In this document: piece after piece, positions 29,727 through 40,192 of the stretch
Layout of the letters: every line of letters begins with the position of its first letter
Position numbering within the stretch: position 1 is the first letter of the stretch
NCBI RefSeq assembly: GCF_035083965.1
Contig: NC_089732.1
Coordinates: 1,160,883 to 1,224,882, forward strand
DNA from: Branchiostoma lanceolatum
Taxonomy: Eukaryota > Chordata > Leptocardii > Amphioxiformes > Branchiostomatidae
Reading direction: 5' to 3'
DNA: 64,000 bases
Program-made: the position numbers and the translations under genes
The notes under the pieces: generated by a model
The model's database searches: none
What the model was told of the DNA's origin: nothing
What the model saw: the letters and a program-made list of their open reading frames with translations, nothing else

Positions 29727-31406
29727 ATGGGTAAGACGCTGCCAGGTGTGCTGATGTTCCTCCTGGTCATCCTGAAGGTGTTGGGAGCAGCGGAAGCTGA
29801 CTGCAGCTGTTCATCATCTACCTGTGACTGCAGCAGTCTGGGCCTCACCAGCGTTCCACAGAACCTGCCGACAAACATCACCTACTTGGACTTGGGAAGT
29901 AATCAAATCGCAACTTTAAGTCAGTCTGATTTCTCACGTTATAGGAACTTAGAAACTTTAAGACTTAAAAACAATAGCATTTCTACCATCAATGACCAGG
30001 CATTCTATTACTTGTCACACTTGGTCACCTTATATATCTACCTAAACAGCCTTACAAGCATCGGATCTGACATGTTCACAGGGCTAGAAAACCTGCAGTA
30101 TCTTTATCTACATGGTAATAATATCACTGATATTGAGGCTGGAACTTTTAATCGAACACAACAACTGAGATACTTGTCCATAAATAATAACAAGTTAAGA
30201 ATCCTCCGATCTGACATGTTCACTGGGCTGGGACACTTAGAGAGCCTCTTGTTGTACGATAACATGATCAATAACATTCAGGTTGGAACTTTCGATTTAT
30301 TACCACAACTGAGAATCTTATCGCTGAGGAACAACAACATCACAATGTTTCCTTTTGAAGACCTGACAAGAAATCAACTAATTGATCGTCTTGACCTTGA
30401 CAACAACCAACTGACGACTCTTTCGTCTAAGGCATATGACACACTTTCGTCGATCTATAATGTTACCATTGAGAGCAACCCCTGGGTGTGTGACTGTAAG
30501 ATAGCTGACTTTAGGTTGAAGATGACTGGATATCGTTCATTTGAAAATCAGGTCACTTGTTCCCAACCTGACCACCTCAGTGGGCAGAAGCTTAAAGACA
30601 TCGACCCTAAAAATCTTTCCTCAGGCTGTCTAGAACCAAAAATTATAAGATTTGAGAGAAGTGACAATATCACTTTGCATGAGTGGGATACTCTCCATTT
30701 GGTGTGTGAAGCTTCAGGAATCCCCACACCAGTCATCACAGTCATTCTCCCTTCTGGACTGAACGCAACCGTTGGGTCATATGGTGGGGAAGCTACTGTT
30801 GACGTGAATGGTAGCATCATAGTAAGATATGCAGAGGCCGGTCGGTACGCCTGTATTGCAGCATCTCTTGCTGGCTCCACAACTGACCAACTGGTCGTAG
30901 ATCTGTTAGCACGGCCCACGGTACATGGTTCTTTAGATCTTTCCCTTCCTGTACTCGTTCTCACAATCTGTGGTTCTATAGCTGGCACCCTCTTCATTGT
31001 AGCCATCACCATCTGGTGCAAGAGAGGAAACAACAACAGTCCACTCGAACGCCCAGACAACAGCGTCGTTTTCAACAACTGCAACACTACAGTTGTGATA
31101 ACTCGTTTCCATAGTAGGAAGGAGCAGACTCGGCCCCGTGACAGTTCCCCAAATCCCAGCGTTGCTCCTATGCCTGCTGAGTATGAAACTGGGAAACCTT
31201 GCCATGAGAAACCTAGACCCAGAAGTGCAGATCCAATGGTTGCATTTGGACGTACAAATGAAAGCAATGACGAACGTCCCCCACTTCCTTTGCCCCGCAC
31301 AACAGATACCGATGACAGCTTACATCAGTATCAGTCTCTACGGAAGACTGATACTGAGTCTGTCGATGACTATGAAACCCCACATGACTACGTGACTCTT
31401 CCATAA
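29727..31406 (+). CDS. LRR-Ig transmembrane receptor with Tyr/Pro-rich tail
   Basis: 559 residues in one exon. ATG 29727 opens M-G-K-T-L-P-G-V-L-M. LRRNT 26-50; eight LRRs nearly identical to the 24549 gene; a divergent LRRCT 251-301 (N-P-W-V-C-D-C-K-I-A); one Ig domain 303-392 with the second Cys in R-Y-A-C-I-A but a shortened E-F region and no strand-C Trp; membrane helix 405-431; 128-residue tail. The tail has Y-E-T-G, R-P-P-L-P-L-P-R, Y-Q-S-L, Y-E-T-P and Y-V-T-L, with 16 residues between the two YxxL motifs. It is the last intact gene of the array; its 3' flank resembles that of the 19183 gene. Confidence 0.92.
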   Translation: MGKTLPGVLMFLLVILKVLGAAEADCSCSSSTCDCSSLGLTSVPQNLPTNITYLDLGSNQIATLSQSDFSRYRNLETLRLKNNSISTINDQAFYYLSHLVTLYIYLNSLTSIGSDMFTGLENLQYLYLHGNNITDIEAGTFNRTQQLRYLSINNNKLRILRSDMFTGLGHLESLLLYDNMINNIQVGTFDLLPQLRILSLRNNNITMFPFEDLTRNQLIDRLDLDNNQLTTLSSKAYDTLSSIYNVTIESNPWVCDCKIADFRLKMTGYRSFENQVTCSQPDHLSGQKLKDIDPKNLSSGCLEPKIIRFERSDNITLHEWDTLHLVCEASGIPTPVITVILPSGLNATVGSYGGEATVDVNGSIIVRYAEAGRYACIAASLAGSTTDQLVVDLLARPTVHGSLDLSLPVLVLTICGSIAGTLFIVAITIWCKRGNNNSPLERPDNSVVFNNCNTTVVITRFHSRKEQTRPRDSSPNPSVAPMPAEYETGKPCHEKPRPRSADPMVAFGRTNESNDERPPLPLPRTTDTDDSLHQYQSLRKTDTESVDDYETPHDYVTLP

Positions 31407-32520
31407 ACATAAACACGTATTCATAAGCATCAATTGCCCATCACTTGCTGTAGCTTTTACCTAAAGTTGATGAAGAAAGTTACACAGACGTTTGTGAAGG
31501 TTAGACATCCAGGTAACCAATATATAAAGTGGTGTTGTCTTACCATAGGAACCTTCCCATCTTGTTTTACATTTCAATACCTCTTATGCATGACTGTGTG
31601 ATTTGTCATGTAAAACCGTTTTTTGAAGTTATTGTAAATAAGTACTGGTTAGTTCTGCTAGTTCATTTTAGTGACGCTGAAGAAGAATAATGGATGTCAC
31701 TCGAAACGTCCGGAAATAAATTTCCGAATTTTTATCCAGTTGTAGAGTTTGAACTCTCTTTATATAAAGTTACACATGGTTAGGTAAGCATAAGTGTACA
31801 CAAATCTGTTTCTGTAACAATACCTTGATATCATCGTATTAGCATATTACTCATTTCTCATCACATGATTGTATATATTAAGTGCTCGTGCACATACAGA
31901 CATCTGTGCCTTTTCTCATTTTGCCAGGCAGCATCTTTTATCGAGTGGGGACGAATGCTTATAGTGCACATATCACATCGGAATCACGAGACAGTGTTTG
32001 TAATTTGGTATTTCCATCAACGCATTCAAACTATGTCTTTTATATAACTAGACTTTTTAAAAATAAAAATGGTACGAAGGCAAGAGACAAATGAATCGTA
32101 CACCTCTAGTTATATTGCTAGTTCCATTGGAAGGTCCTTGTCTGCCTACTTGTAATACGTATGGGTATTGATGGAAGCTATGGATGTGTAATTATTGGTT
32201 TAAAACGATGCAAAGTTGAACAATTCTACCTTTCATCATTTAGAATGATGTTGCTGTGTTCCATGTTTTATGATATAACGTTGCCGTGCGCATATGAAAT
32301 GATATCAGTAGGACATTGAAATGCTCTCTTGTCATGATCAAATTTCTGTGGTGTTATGAATATAGTCATTAACTCATTGGTCTTTGTCTCTTGATGTTAT
32401 AGAATTACAATGTGTCTTAAAGGTGACTCCTTTTCAAAGTAGGGAATATGCTATATTGTATGGAATATGGGGGAATAATGTTAAGTACCACTAAAGCAAC
32501 AGGCTATAGGAACGGCGGTA
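31407..32520. other. 3' flank without a gene
   Basis: A short block at 31670-31760 (GACGCTGAAGAAGAATAATGG, CGAAACGTC, AATAAA) resembles retroelement 3' ends. 31830-32520 is homologous to 21170-22000. No coding region. Confidence 0.5.
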
Positions 32521-32527
32521 GAATCTT

Positions 32528-32950
32528 TTAAGTAATGCCTGGGCCTGATACGGGTGTTCCGGACCGTGTGATAACTATCCGGATCATATAATAGGGTTCG
32601 GGAGTGTTATCACACAGGCTTCCATAGAATATTTCGAACGCATTTCGAACGCGTCGGTTGCGCGGCCGTCGGAAATTCGAATACCGGATTCGGAGATTGG
32701 AATCAATGTTGCTACAGTTTCTTGTTCGAGGACACAAAACTCCCTCAACTTCTGGCGCATTCCGCATTGAAATGTGTGTTTTCTCGGGTGGGTATGGCCA
32801 AGGTATGACATAAATAAAATACAACACGGGGTATTCCGCATCACCCTCGGTCCCAGCCTACGGCCGTCGGGCGATCCGACCCGCGGTCGGGCTGGTACCT
32901 CGAGTGATACGGAATACCCCGTGTTGTATTCTATATATATTAGGGGAGGG
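32528..32950. mobile_element. GC-rich palindromic repeat cluster
   Basis: A CG-rich island in AT-rich DNA. Its core, 32818-32930, has 27-base arms (AATACAACACGGGGTATTCC and its reverse complement, one mismatch) around a CG-rich centre that itself holds GTCGGGC / GACCCGC inverted pieces. No coding frame. Non-autonomous element, class unknown. Confidence 0.7.
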
Positions 32951-32999
32951 CCTCTCACTGTTATAAGCCGCAGACGAGAGATACCCGTTACTCTTGTCG

Positions 33000-33867
33000 C
33001 CTTGGTCAACCACTTAAACTTTAAACGTCTGCAATGTCATTATGGAAACAACAGATTACAATCTTACTGTACATGTGATAAAGCTCTTGCTTTTTTGTCC
33101 AAGCACGTAGGTGAATGTTTTATTGGTGTTGTAAAGAGATGAAACCCCTGAGAGTACTATAATTGCTTTATAAATTCTGGGATGTTTATTTGGTGCTCAA
33201 GTCCCAATCATGATTGATAATTTGCACTTCAATTAAGTTTTGACTTGAGGGCATATATGCGTAACGGTCACATAAAAAACAAATCACGTTATAAGGTGTC
33301 TTTTTTGTCGTGTTTCTTCTACATTTTCGACAACCTTTAAGATGATTCAGGTTTGAATATTTCTCGCCCTTTCAGTTGCCCTTGTTGAAGTAAAAGAATT
33401 TTTCTTGTCCCGATTGACAACACGATTATTTTACATATCTCCTTCAGTTGTGAATTATTCAGTTCTGGCCTTGCGCGGTCAAAAGTTACCTCCTTTCGTC
33501 AATTTATGATGAGCAATCCTGAGATTAAGCTTGAGGGTTTCCAAACAGCCAATCAAGTCATTAAATGCCTTTTAAGATCATTCCTATTTGAACAGGTCTT
33601 GGCGTTTCAGTTGCCCTTGTGCAGGTAGAAGAATTGTTCTTGCCCCAATTTAAGAAGAAACTAAATGATGAGATTACCTTTACGAGGATTTGTTTGTTTG
33701 TTTGTTTGTTTATTTATTATTTATTTAGGATGGCTTGGAACGGTCAGCCGCTTTATTTATGATGTGCAATCCTGTAATCAAAAAGCTCGAGGGTTTGCAA
33801 ACAGCTTTAAGAACAATAATTCATATGCTTGATATCATGCCACCGACTAAATTGGTCCTTGAATGCA
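33000..33867 (+). repeat. Upstream block of a fourth array unit
   Basis: GTCATTATGGAAACAACAGA and the following blocks align with 17100, 22120 and 27330. It contains an internal near-duplication (GGTCTTGGCGTTTCAGTTGCCC against a similar block at about 33365). No gene. Confidence 0.6.
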
Positions 33868-34058
33868 TGCAGATGCCATTCTTTACAACAAAGATCAAAC
33901 CGAGCGCAGCTGGAGTGTTTACCGTCTGAGGTGCCAGAGCCATGACTTAAACACCTTTGACTACTTTAAGTTGTCTCAGACCAGGTGAGCTCCCCCAGGT
34001 AAAGGTGACTGTAGGTGCCAGGACCGACTTCTGTGTTTCTTATTGACGCCGTCTCTTG
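33868..34058 (+). other. Orphan 5' non-coding exon 1
   Basis: A clear fourth copy of the array's first non-coding exon, with both the inner donor (CAGACCAG|GTGAGC) and the end donor (GTCTCTTG|GTAAGT; intron from 34059). Homology continues into the intron to about 34190, then stops. No second exon or LRR exon follows in the window. Confidence 0.65.
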
Positions 34059-34189
34059 GTAAGTCTTATTTTTTAAGCTGTATATATCTGACTCTTGAAC
34101 TTGACAAGAATGATATTGTGTGCCCGGTGTGTTTATGAGCCATGCTGCGTTGGGTCACACAATCAGGCGGAGAGTTGTGACGCCTCCTA

Positions 34190-34634
34190 TTCAAGGCAAC
34201 CTCAAGGGTGCCAAAGAATTCACACGAATTTTACGGAATTCGTACGAGTTTTAAGGAATTCATACGATCCATTACGAGAAACGTACGATTTTTTTTTAAT
34301 GAGATTTCCTTTTCCTTTGTACACACAAAACTCTGCGATGTGTTGAGCAGCCTGTCTTCCGACTGACTGGAAATTCATCGTAAAGATGTCGGCTGCAATT
34401 ATATTTTGATCCGTCGCGGGGCGCTTTTGAACCGTGTGAATAATGCGTTGTCTTTTCTTTGCGGTTTTCATAGTGTACACAGAATGCCTGTAGCTTACGT
34501 TTCGGACAGGAAAGGTTCAGACTTATGTCGTACTTTTGAATGAGATTTCCGGACATTTGTCCAATGGAAACACGAAGATCATTCCCTGAATAATAGGGTA
34601 CTTTTTAGTGAAAGTCGGCAACTTTGATAGCATT
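34190..34634. other. Intergenic, no gene seen
   Basis: A CGTACGA/GAATTC-rich imperfect repeat at 34205-34290 (AATTCACACGAATTTTACGG and variants). Nothing coding was supported. Confidence 0.45.
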
Positions 34635-34795
34635 ACTCTCCAAGCAGAGAAGTGGGTTTTTGTCGGGCTATCTACTTTGTCATGGTTTCTTTGTCTCTAT
34701 AACCCACAAAGAAACCATGACAAAGTAGAAAGCCCGACAAAAACGCCTAAAAACACGCCAAAAACCTGCCGGACCCACTCCTCTGCTTGGAGAGT
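34635..34795. mobile_element. Long foldback hairpin element
   Basis: The outer arms ACTCTCCAAGCAGAGAAGTG (34635) and its partner ending 34795 are complementary with one extra base. The inner arms GTCGGGCTATCTACTTTGTC and GACAAAGTAGAAAGCCCGAC form a second, longer stem around 34656-34743. Two nested palindromes with no coding capacity; MITE-like. Confidence 0.75.
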
Positions 34796-34825
34796 AGATA
34801 GCATAGCCTGATGAAAGCGGCGACG

Positions 34826-34853
34826 ACGATGATGATGATGATGATGATGATCA
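34826..34853. repeat. (GAT)n microsatellite
   Basis: ACGATGATGATGATGATG, followed by ATCAGATGATCAGATGAT. Confidence 0.9.
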
Positions 34854-34869
34854 GATGATCAGATGATAG

Positions 34870-36420
34870 CCTAATGATCCAGATAGTGCACACTCTATGC
34901 TGGGCAGAGAAATTATCCTGTACCGTGCTATCCTCAGTCACAGAGGAACTACATGTAATTATTAAAGGGGGATTGTCTTTATTTGTACGTTTTTTTCCAG
35001 GTATAATGGCCTAAATGCAGTAGCTATCGAGTCACCACTATTACACGCAGGACTAAATGTAAATGTATGATTACTTGTAGCGTTTCTAGTGAACAATGTG
35101 AGAAAAAAACTAAAGCTATGCTACCACTAACTCTTTAGCCAACAAAACAGTAAAACATATAAAGCTATGTTACCACTAAATGTATCATTTACATGTCTCT
35201 TCCCTCTTCTTTAAGCAAGCGTATACAGGTCCACAGAGTTTTATTACTGTGTTAATAAAACAAAGTGATGTTAAAAGCAATAACATGAAGTGTTACAAAA
35301 TAAAAATATTAACAATACATTAACTAAAACATTAAAATATTGAATCAACAACAACCTGGGCCCTTTGTGTTAAGCTAACTGAGTTCGCATACTGTCTTGA
35401 TCTTAACTTAATCTTGGCCGATCCTCAAAGTTTTCCATTGCGATTGATGTATTCATTCTTGATCATGTTCACCTGTATCACAGGTGTACATGAACATAAT
35501 TTACCCACATTGATCATTTTTATGTCCGATGTTACCATATGAATACAGAACCGGTCGAGCGTCAACTCTATGGCTTCATTTTCTATCTGTTCTTCTTTTA
35601 TTGGAGACTAACAAGTAATTTTGGTGCACGATGATGTATACAAAACACACAGCCGTACGACGGAGGTGTTACTAATTTGGAAATGCAAGAATGGAGTCTT
35701 CGGTCTATGTATCTAAGTCTGCTTCTTACCATAAACAAAACTGCTCGCTTGTTGACTTGGCACACGCTTCTTCCCTTCCCTCCCCTGTTGCTTCCCAACC
35801 CTATGGCCGGGCTATGGGCTAAGTTCGCTTAGTGCTATTTGTTTCGACGAATACCTAGGTGATCGGCTGGCATGGCGGATTTGCTGAGGACGGGCTTGCC
35901 CTATGACTTGTGAGGGAGGGCTTAGCCTGTCTGTTGATAGCAAAGGCCCTATGCGTTGGTTGGAAGCGGAAAAGAAATCCAAGTGTCTGTCTTTCTTTTT
36001 GTGTGTCACTTGCACTTGCACTTGCACACTAACAAACTAACCAGGGGGGCAAGTAGCAAACCTTCACGTGGTGCCCCCTGTTAATCCCTCGCGGGAGACC
36101 AATTGCTACATAACATACCTACTGCTAACGTTATATGTAACGTTAGGGGTGGTGAAAATGACCAAAATATTTATCGATATCCTCGGCCCGACGATGGCAT
36201 TTCATTGAAAAACACTGGAATTTTCTTTCTCTCTATTTTATTCCTACGTTCTCAAAAGCAGTGATAGACAGAGTGGTGATTGAATTGGGACGTCAACTTA
36301 CAGAAGTATTTTATCTTTTCAGTATATTTCCATATCGCTATAACTTCATGCATCCAGACATTCGGGATGAAATTAACGATAATTCTGCATACAAATATTT
36401 GGGGTTGAAATTAACAGCAA
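34870..36420. other. Intergenic, no gene seen
   Basis: AT-rich to about 35,550, then a GC-richer stretch at 35750-36110 with CACTTGCACTTGCACTTGCA and GGTGCCCCCTG that looks like a dispersed repeat. A CACCTGT-ATC-ACAGGTG palindrome at 35464-35514 recurs at 37455-37501. Confidence 0.45.
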
Positions 36421-36460
36421 TGAGAAATGTTCTGTAGGTATTTACTATTGATTCTTCCCG

Positions 36461-36568
36461 TACAGGTGATCACAACTGGCCTGCATAACACGGCCATAAT
36501 GACGATGCTTCCCATACAGGTGATCACAACTGGCCTGCATAACACGGCCTTAATGGCGATGTTTCAGT
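36461..36568 (+). repeat. 54-bp tandem duplication
   Basis: TACAGGTGATCACAACTGGC starts at 36461 and again at 36515. The period is a multiple of three, so an open frame across it repeats 18 residues (V-I-T-T-G-L-H-N-T-A twice). Confidence 0.85.
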
Positions 36569-39191
36569 CAACACGGAAGCTTTCGGCATTTTCAGAGGAA
36601 GAACGCAATCCTTTCATCTGGTAAGTACCCTTTGAGACAGTCGTCAAATGAACTTAATGCAACTTTTGTTTACTAGTCACACTCTACCTCGACGTTTGTG
36701 ATTTAGCACTCCTCTTTCCTGCTTTCAAACTTGCGCTCATACGTTTATCTTATGAATGGAGCCCTTAGCGTATATATACCCACTCGGCTAAGTACAGATT
36801 ACAACAAAAGAATAGTTGACAGATACCTTAGATAGATTGTCAAATTACTACAAGAACTATAAACTACATGGATTCGAGTTCTGCTCGCCTGTTCGTCATG
36901 GTAATAATATAAGAGTAGATTGTTAAGAAAGACGCATTTTTCTGACTCCCCTGCAAGTGTATGTAACTTCGTGTAAAATCTTTAGTCCAAGAGTGCTTTC
37001 TTACAACATTGACAGACGTTGATTATCTTTCAGTCACTGCGAAGTTGTTCCAGCGCAAGAGACAATCCAGTGTTCGTGGACCGAAGGAAGCTGTTGATGA
37101 TGTTGACATCGAGAACCACGTCGTTGCATGGGGAGATCTTCGCACGAACACAGAAACGCACATGACCAGTTTAAGAATGAATAAGCAACATTTTCGGGTC
37201 CAATACGGCATCATAATTCCCTAATGGTTTGTATGCACGATCTGTGAGATTGAATAAGAGTATTGTCGCAACATGTACAAGTCCCTTTACAGTCAAGTAT
37301 AAATCTCTGTGTACAGGTCTCTTTAGCTTTGCACACTGTTAATTGAAGCACAAAGTATTAAACCATCGAATTACCGACACCCAGGACTCGTCGTCTTCAC
37401 CGTGTTTTTGATTTTATCTCAGTAACCATGGCAATCAATATATTCAGATTAATTACACTCACCTGTGTGACAGGTGTACATGAACATAATTTACCCAAAT
37501 GGTTTTTTGGTGTCGAGACCACAAGTGAAAGACGCATGCCGTTAAGGTACTGTAAAGATTTGCTGGGGTGTAGGTGGGGCTGGGGCACAAAAGGTCGCGA
37601 ATAACGATATTAGAATTTACATACAATATCAAACCTTGTATTGGGGGTAGGGCTAGAAGAGTCTGGGAAATGGTGGGAAAATGAACTTATAATGACTAAT
37701 TTTTGTGATTGTTTGGTATAATTCTCTCATAATGCGACATCGTGTTACGTGACGTCTTGCGACACAGCCTGGCGTGGCCAGACCGGCCTTGAGGGCACCG
37801 CGGAGGGCCCTAGTTTCTTGAGACACTAAGTTCCCAGACAGAGAACTAGTGATCTCCTAAGCCATAGGACAGCTCAGCTCAGCCGTCCAAGGCTCGCACA
37901 TGCCCGCCCACTTGGGCTGACATCTTCTCCCGAAACTGGGAGGCCGTCATTCCAAACAAGGAACGACGTAACTCGCAACTATCTTGTCTGAAGGCCAGGG
38001 TAGCTGCTGGGACATTTCGTTTGTGGTCCAAGAACTGACAGAAAAAAGTATTACTTGTTGTAGCCTTTTCTTTTTAGGTATAATTTGACCTTATAATATG
38101 CAGTTTATTATATTTCATATTTTGATTATATTTCTCTTCATATCTCCCTCTTTCACTATCTATATGTATGTATTAAACTGTTGTCTTTCCCTATATTTCG
38201 CTTTTTCTGGCGCAGACCTAGCTTCTGGGTAAATTATGATAATCAGAATGGCTGATGCAAGTGGTTAAACCTGGAGCTTTTGGGTTGATTTTGACAATAT
38301 TTTAGAGGTCAAAACGACAATTTTCTCTGACAAAAGACACCACTACTGTGTATTACAACATTCTTAAACAGTAAAAAATACCCAAGGAAAACTCATGCTC
38401 AACAACAGTTGTGTTTAATACAGTACGATGATTTTTGTACATCTATGTGTTGACATATCAACTCTTTCAGTGACCATAGGAAAGTCTACATATACATATG
38501 TGCATTACGTTTCAGTGCCATAGCAACAGATATCAAAATAATAGATAACATATGAACTTCAAATACAAACATTATATACAGAAAAGGCATCAATAACAAC
38601 AGGAATGGGTCTGAATACATAATATATTACTCACGTAAAGGCTTCTATAGCAGAATTTTCAGAATACCTGAAATTTCCCTTCTATTTTTAACTTCTGGTG
38701 AGAAGTGATGTCACACAAGTTGTTAAATTTCTTTGGTCTCAGAGTGAAATTTGAAAGAAAAACCAACAAAAATAAACATTTCCTTTTCTACAGCAAACAT
38801 ACAGTATCCACACTTTTAACAACAACAAACATACAAACAGTATACATACAATAAAAAAGTCATAGTCATGTTTTTCTTGAGCTATAAATAGGGTAAAATG
38901 CAACAAATAAGTACAACAACTCTAAGAAATCATTTTACTCTGTTCAGATGAATTAATATAGAGCACAATATTTCCTATATACATTTCCACAGTTGAATAT
39001 CAACTAGACTGGGTTGACATTACAGTTTTAAAGACAATAGGTTTGAAAAAAGGTGTAAATATAGGTATACTTCTTTGTACTCTTTACACCTCAAGATGGC
39101 ATATCAGTCTACAATTTGCCACGTTTTGTGACGAAATGAATAAGTACAGTCACAAAGTCTTCTGCATTCCAGACTATAAATATTGACAGTA

Positions 39192-39255
39192 AATCTCACC
39201 TACTGACGTTTCGGAGTCTGTCAGACACCTTCCGAAACGTCAGCAGGTGAGATTA
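39192..39255. repeat. Hairpin
   Basis: AATCTCACCTACTGACGTTT-type arm and its partner AAACGTCAGCAGGTGAGATT (one mismatch) around a short loop with GTCTGTCAGAC. Confidence 0.8.
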
Positions 39256-39519
39256 CCTGGTTGTGTTAAAAGAAACTCTAAATATCCTATGTTCTACCAA
39301 CCTGATGAAATTATTTTCGGAAATAAATATTGATGTATGTACAGGTGTATCCTTCCAATACTAACCATACTTTCGCTTCCTTGGAGCGAAAATTGAAATA
39401 TGAATAATATTATTACAGTATTTTTCCACATTCATTAAATGCTAAACTGCTATCATTAACCTGATGTTGTCACAAAACCTACTTTATCATTAAAACGTCT
39501 TCTTGTACCTTTTTACGTT

Positions 39520-40192
39520 AGGCCACAGCAAGTAATTTTTATGGATGACATCAGCGCGCTCATTAATTTTCCCCTGATTTCGAAATAAAAAAACAATAAA
39601 TTTCACTGCCCTCCGACGGTGGTCAACATGGCAAAAATTGGCAAATATGCCGTAAACTTTGACAGTCTAAGGTGTTTCATTGCATATGAATACCCAGTGT
39701 AGTTCCTGCCCATGATGGTATAATAACAAGCTGTTTTCTGCATTTGTTCTAGCAAGGACATTAAATAAATAATGGGGAGGGGGGGGTCTAGTTAATTGAG
39801 CTGTATACACAAGGTGTTTGATCGCATATGAATTCCCAGTGTAGTTGCTTCAGATGATGGTACAACAAGCTCTTTTCTGCATTTGTTGTAGTTAGTCTAT
39901 TGAGATGTATACACATCTACAAGGACATGTTTACATTAAATAAAAGAGGTTTCATCTTACATGTGTATATATGAAACCTCATTGGTTGAATACAGGAATA
40001 AAAGACCTGTTGGTCATGATATCATATTTTGTCGCCTCAATTCTTGTTTAACAAGACTTATGATCTCAAAATTTGAAAATATAGGAATCTTTTTTTTTTG
40101 GCCCACCTTTTTTTTTGCCCTATCTCATTAATTTTGGACTCTGCGGAGGATGTCATCCATGAAATCTACTTGCTGTGGCCTTACCATATCTA
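39520..40192. mobile_element. Foldback element with internal tandem duplication
   Basis: TTAGGCCACAGCAAGTA with GGATGACATC near 39521-39560 is inverted at 40148-40185 (GATGTCATCC then TACTTGCTGTGGCCTTA). Between the arms, two direct copies of a roughly 125-base block start at about 39682 and 39810 (GCATATGAAT-CCCAGTGTAG). No coding frame. Non-autonomous DNA element likely. Confidence 0.6.

Noticed and set aside
30548..31300. Long minus-strand open frame (250 residues) opposite the last receptor
   Set aside because: It lies antisense to the Ig, helix and tail coding sequence of a well-supported receptor. Similar antisense frames occur opposite the same domains in the paralogs, so it is a by-product of codon usage.
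2000..31406. Toll-like receptor genes
   Set aside because: The ectodomains are LRR-based, but none of the tails contains a TIR domain. They are short Tyr/Pro-rich tails, so these are LRR-Ig or LRR-only proteins.
39180..39330. Hammerhead-ribozyme-like pieces (CGAAAC and CTGATGA)
   Set aside because: The two motifs are present but in an order and distance that do not give the three-stem fold. The CGAAACGTC part is explained by a simple hairpin.
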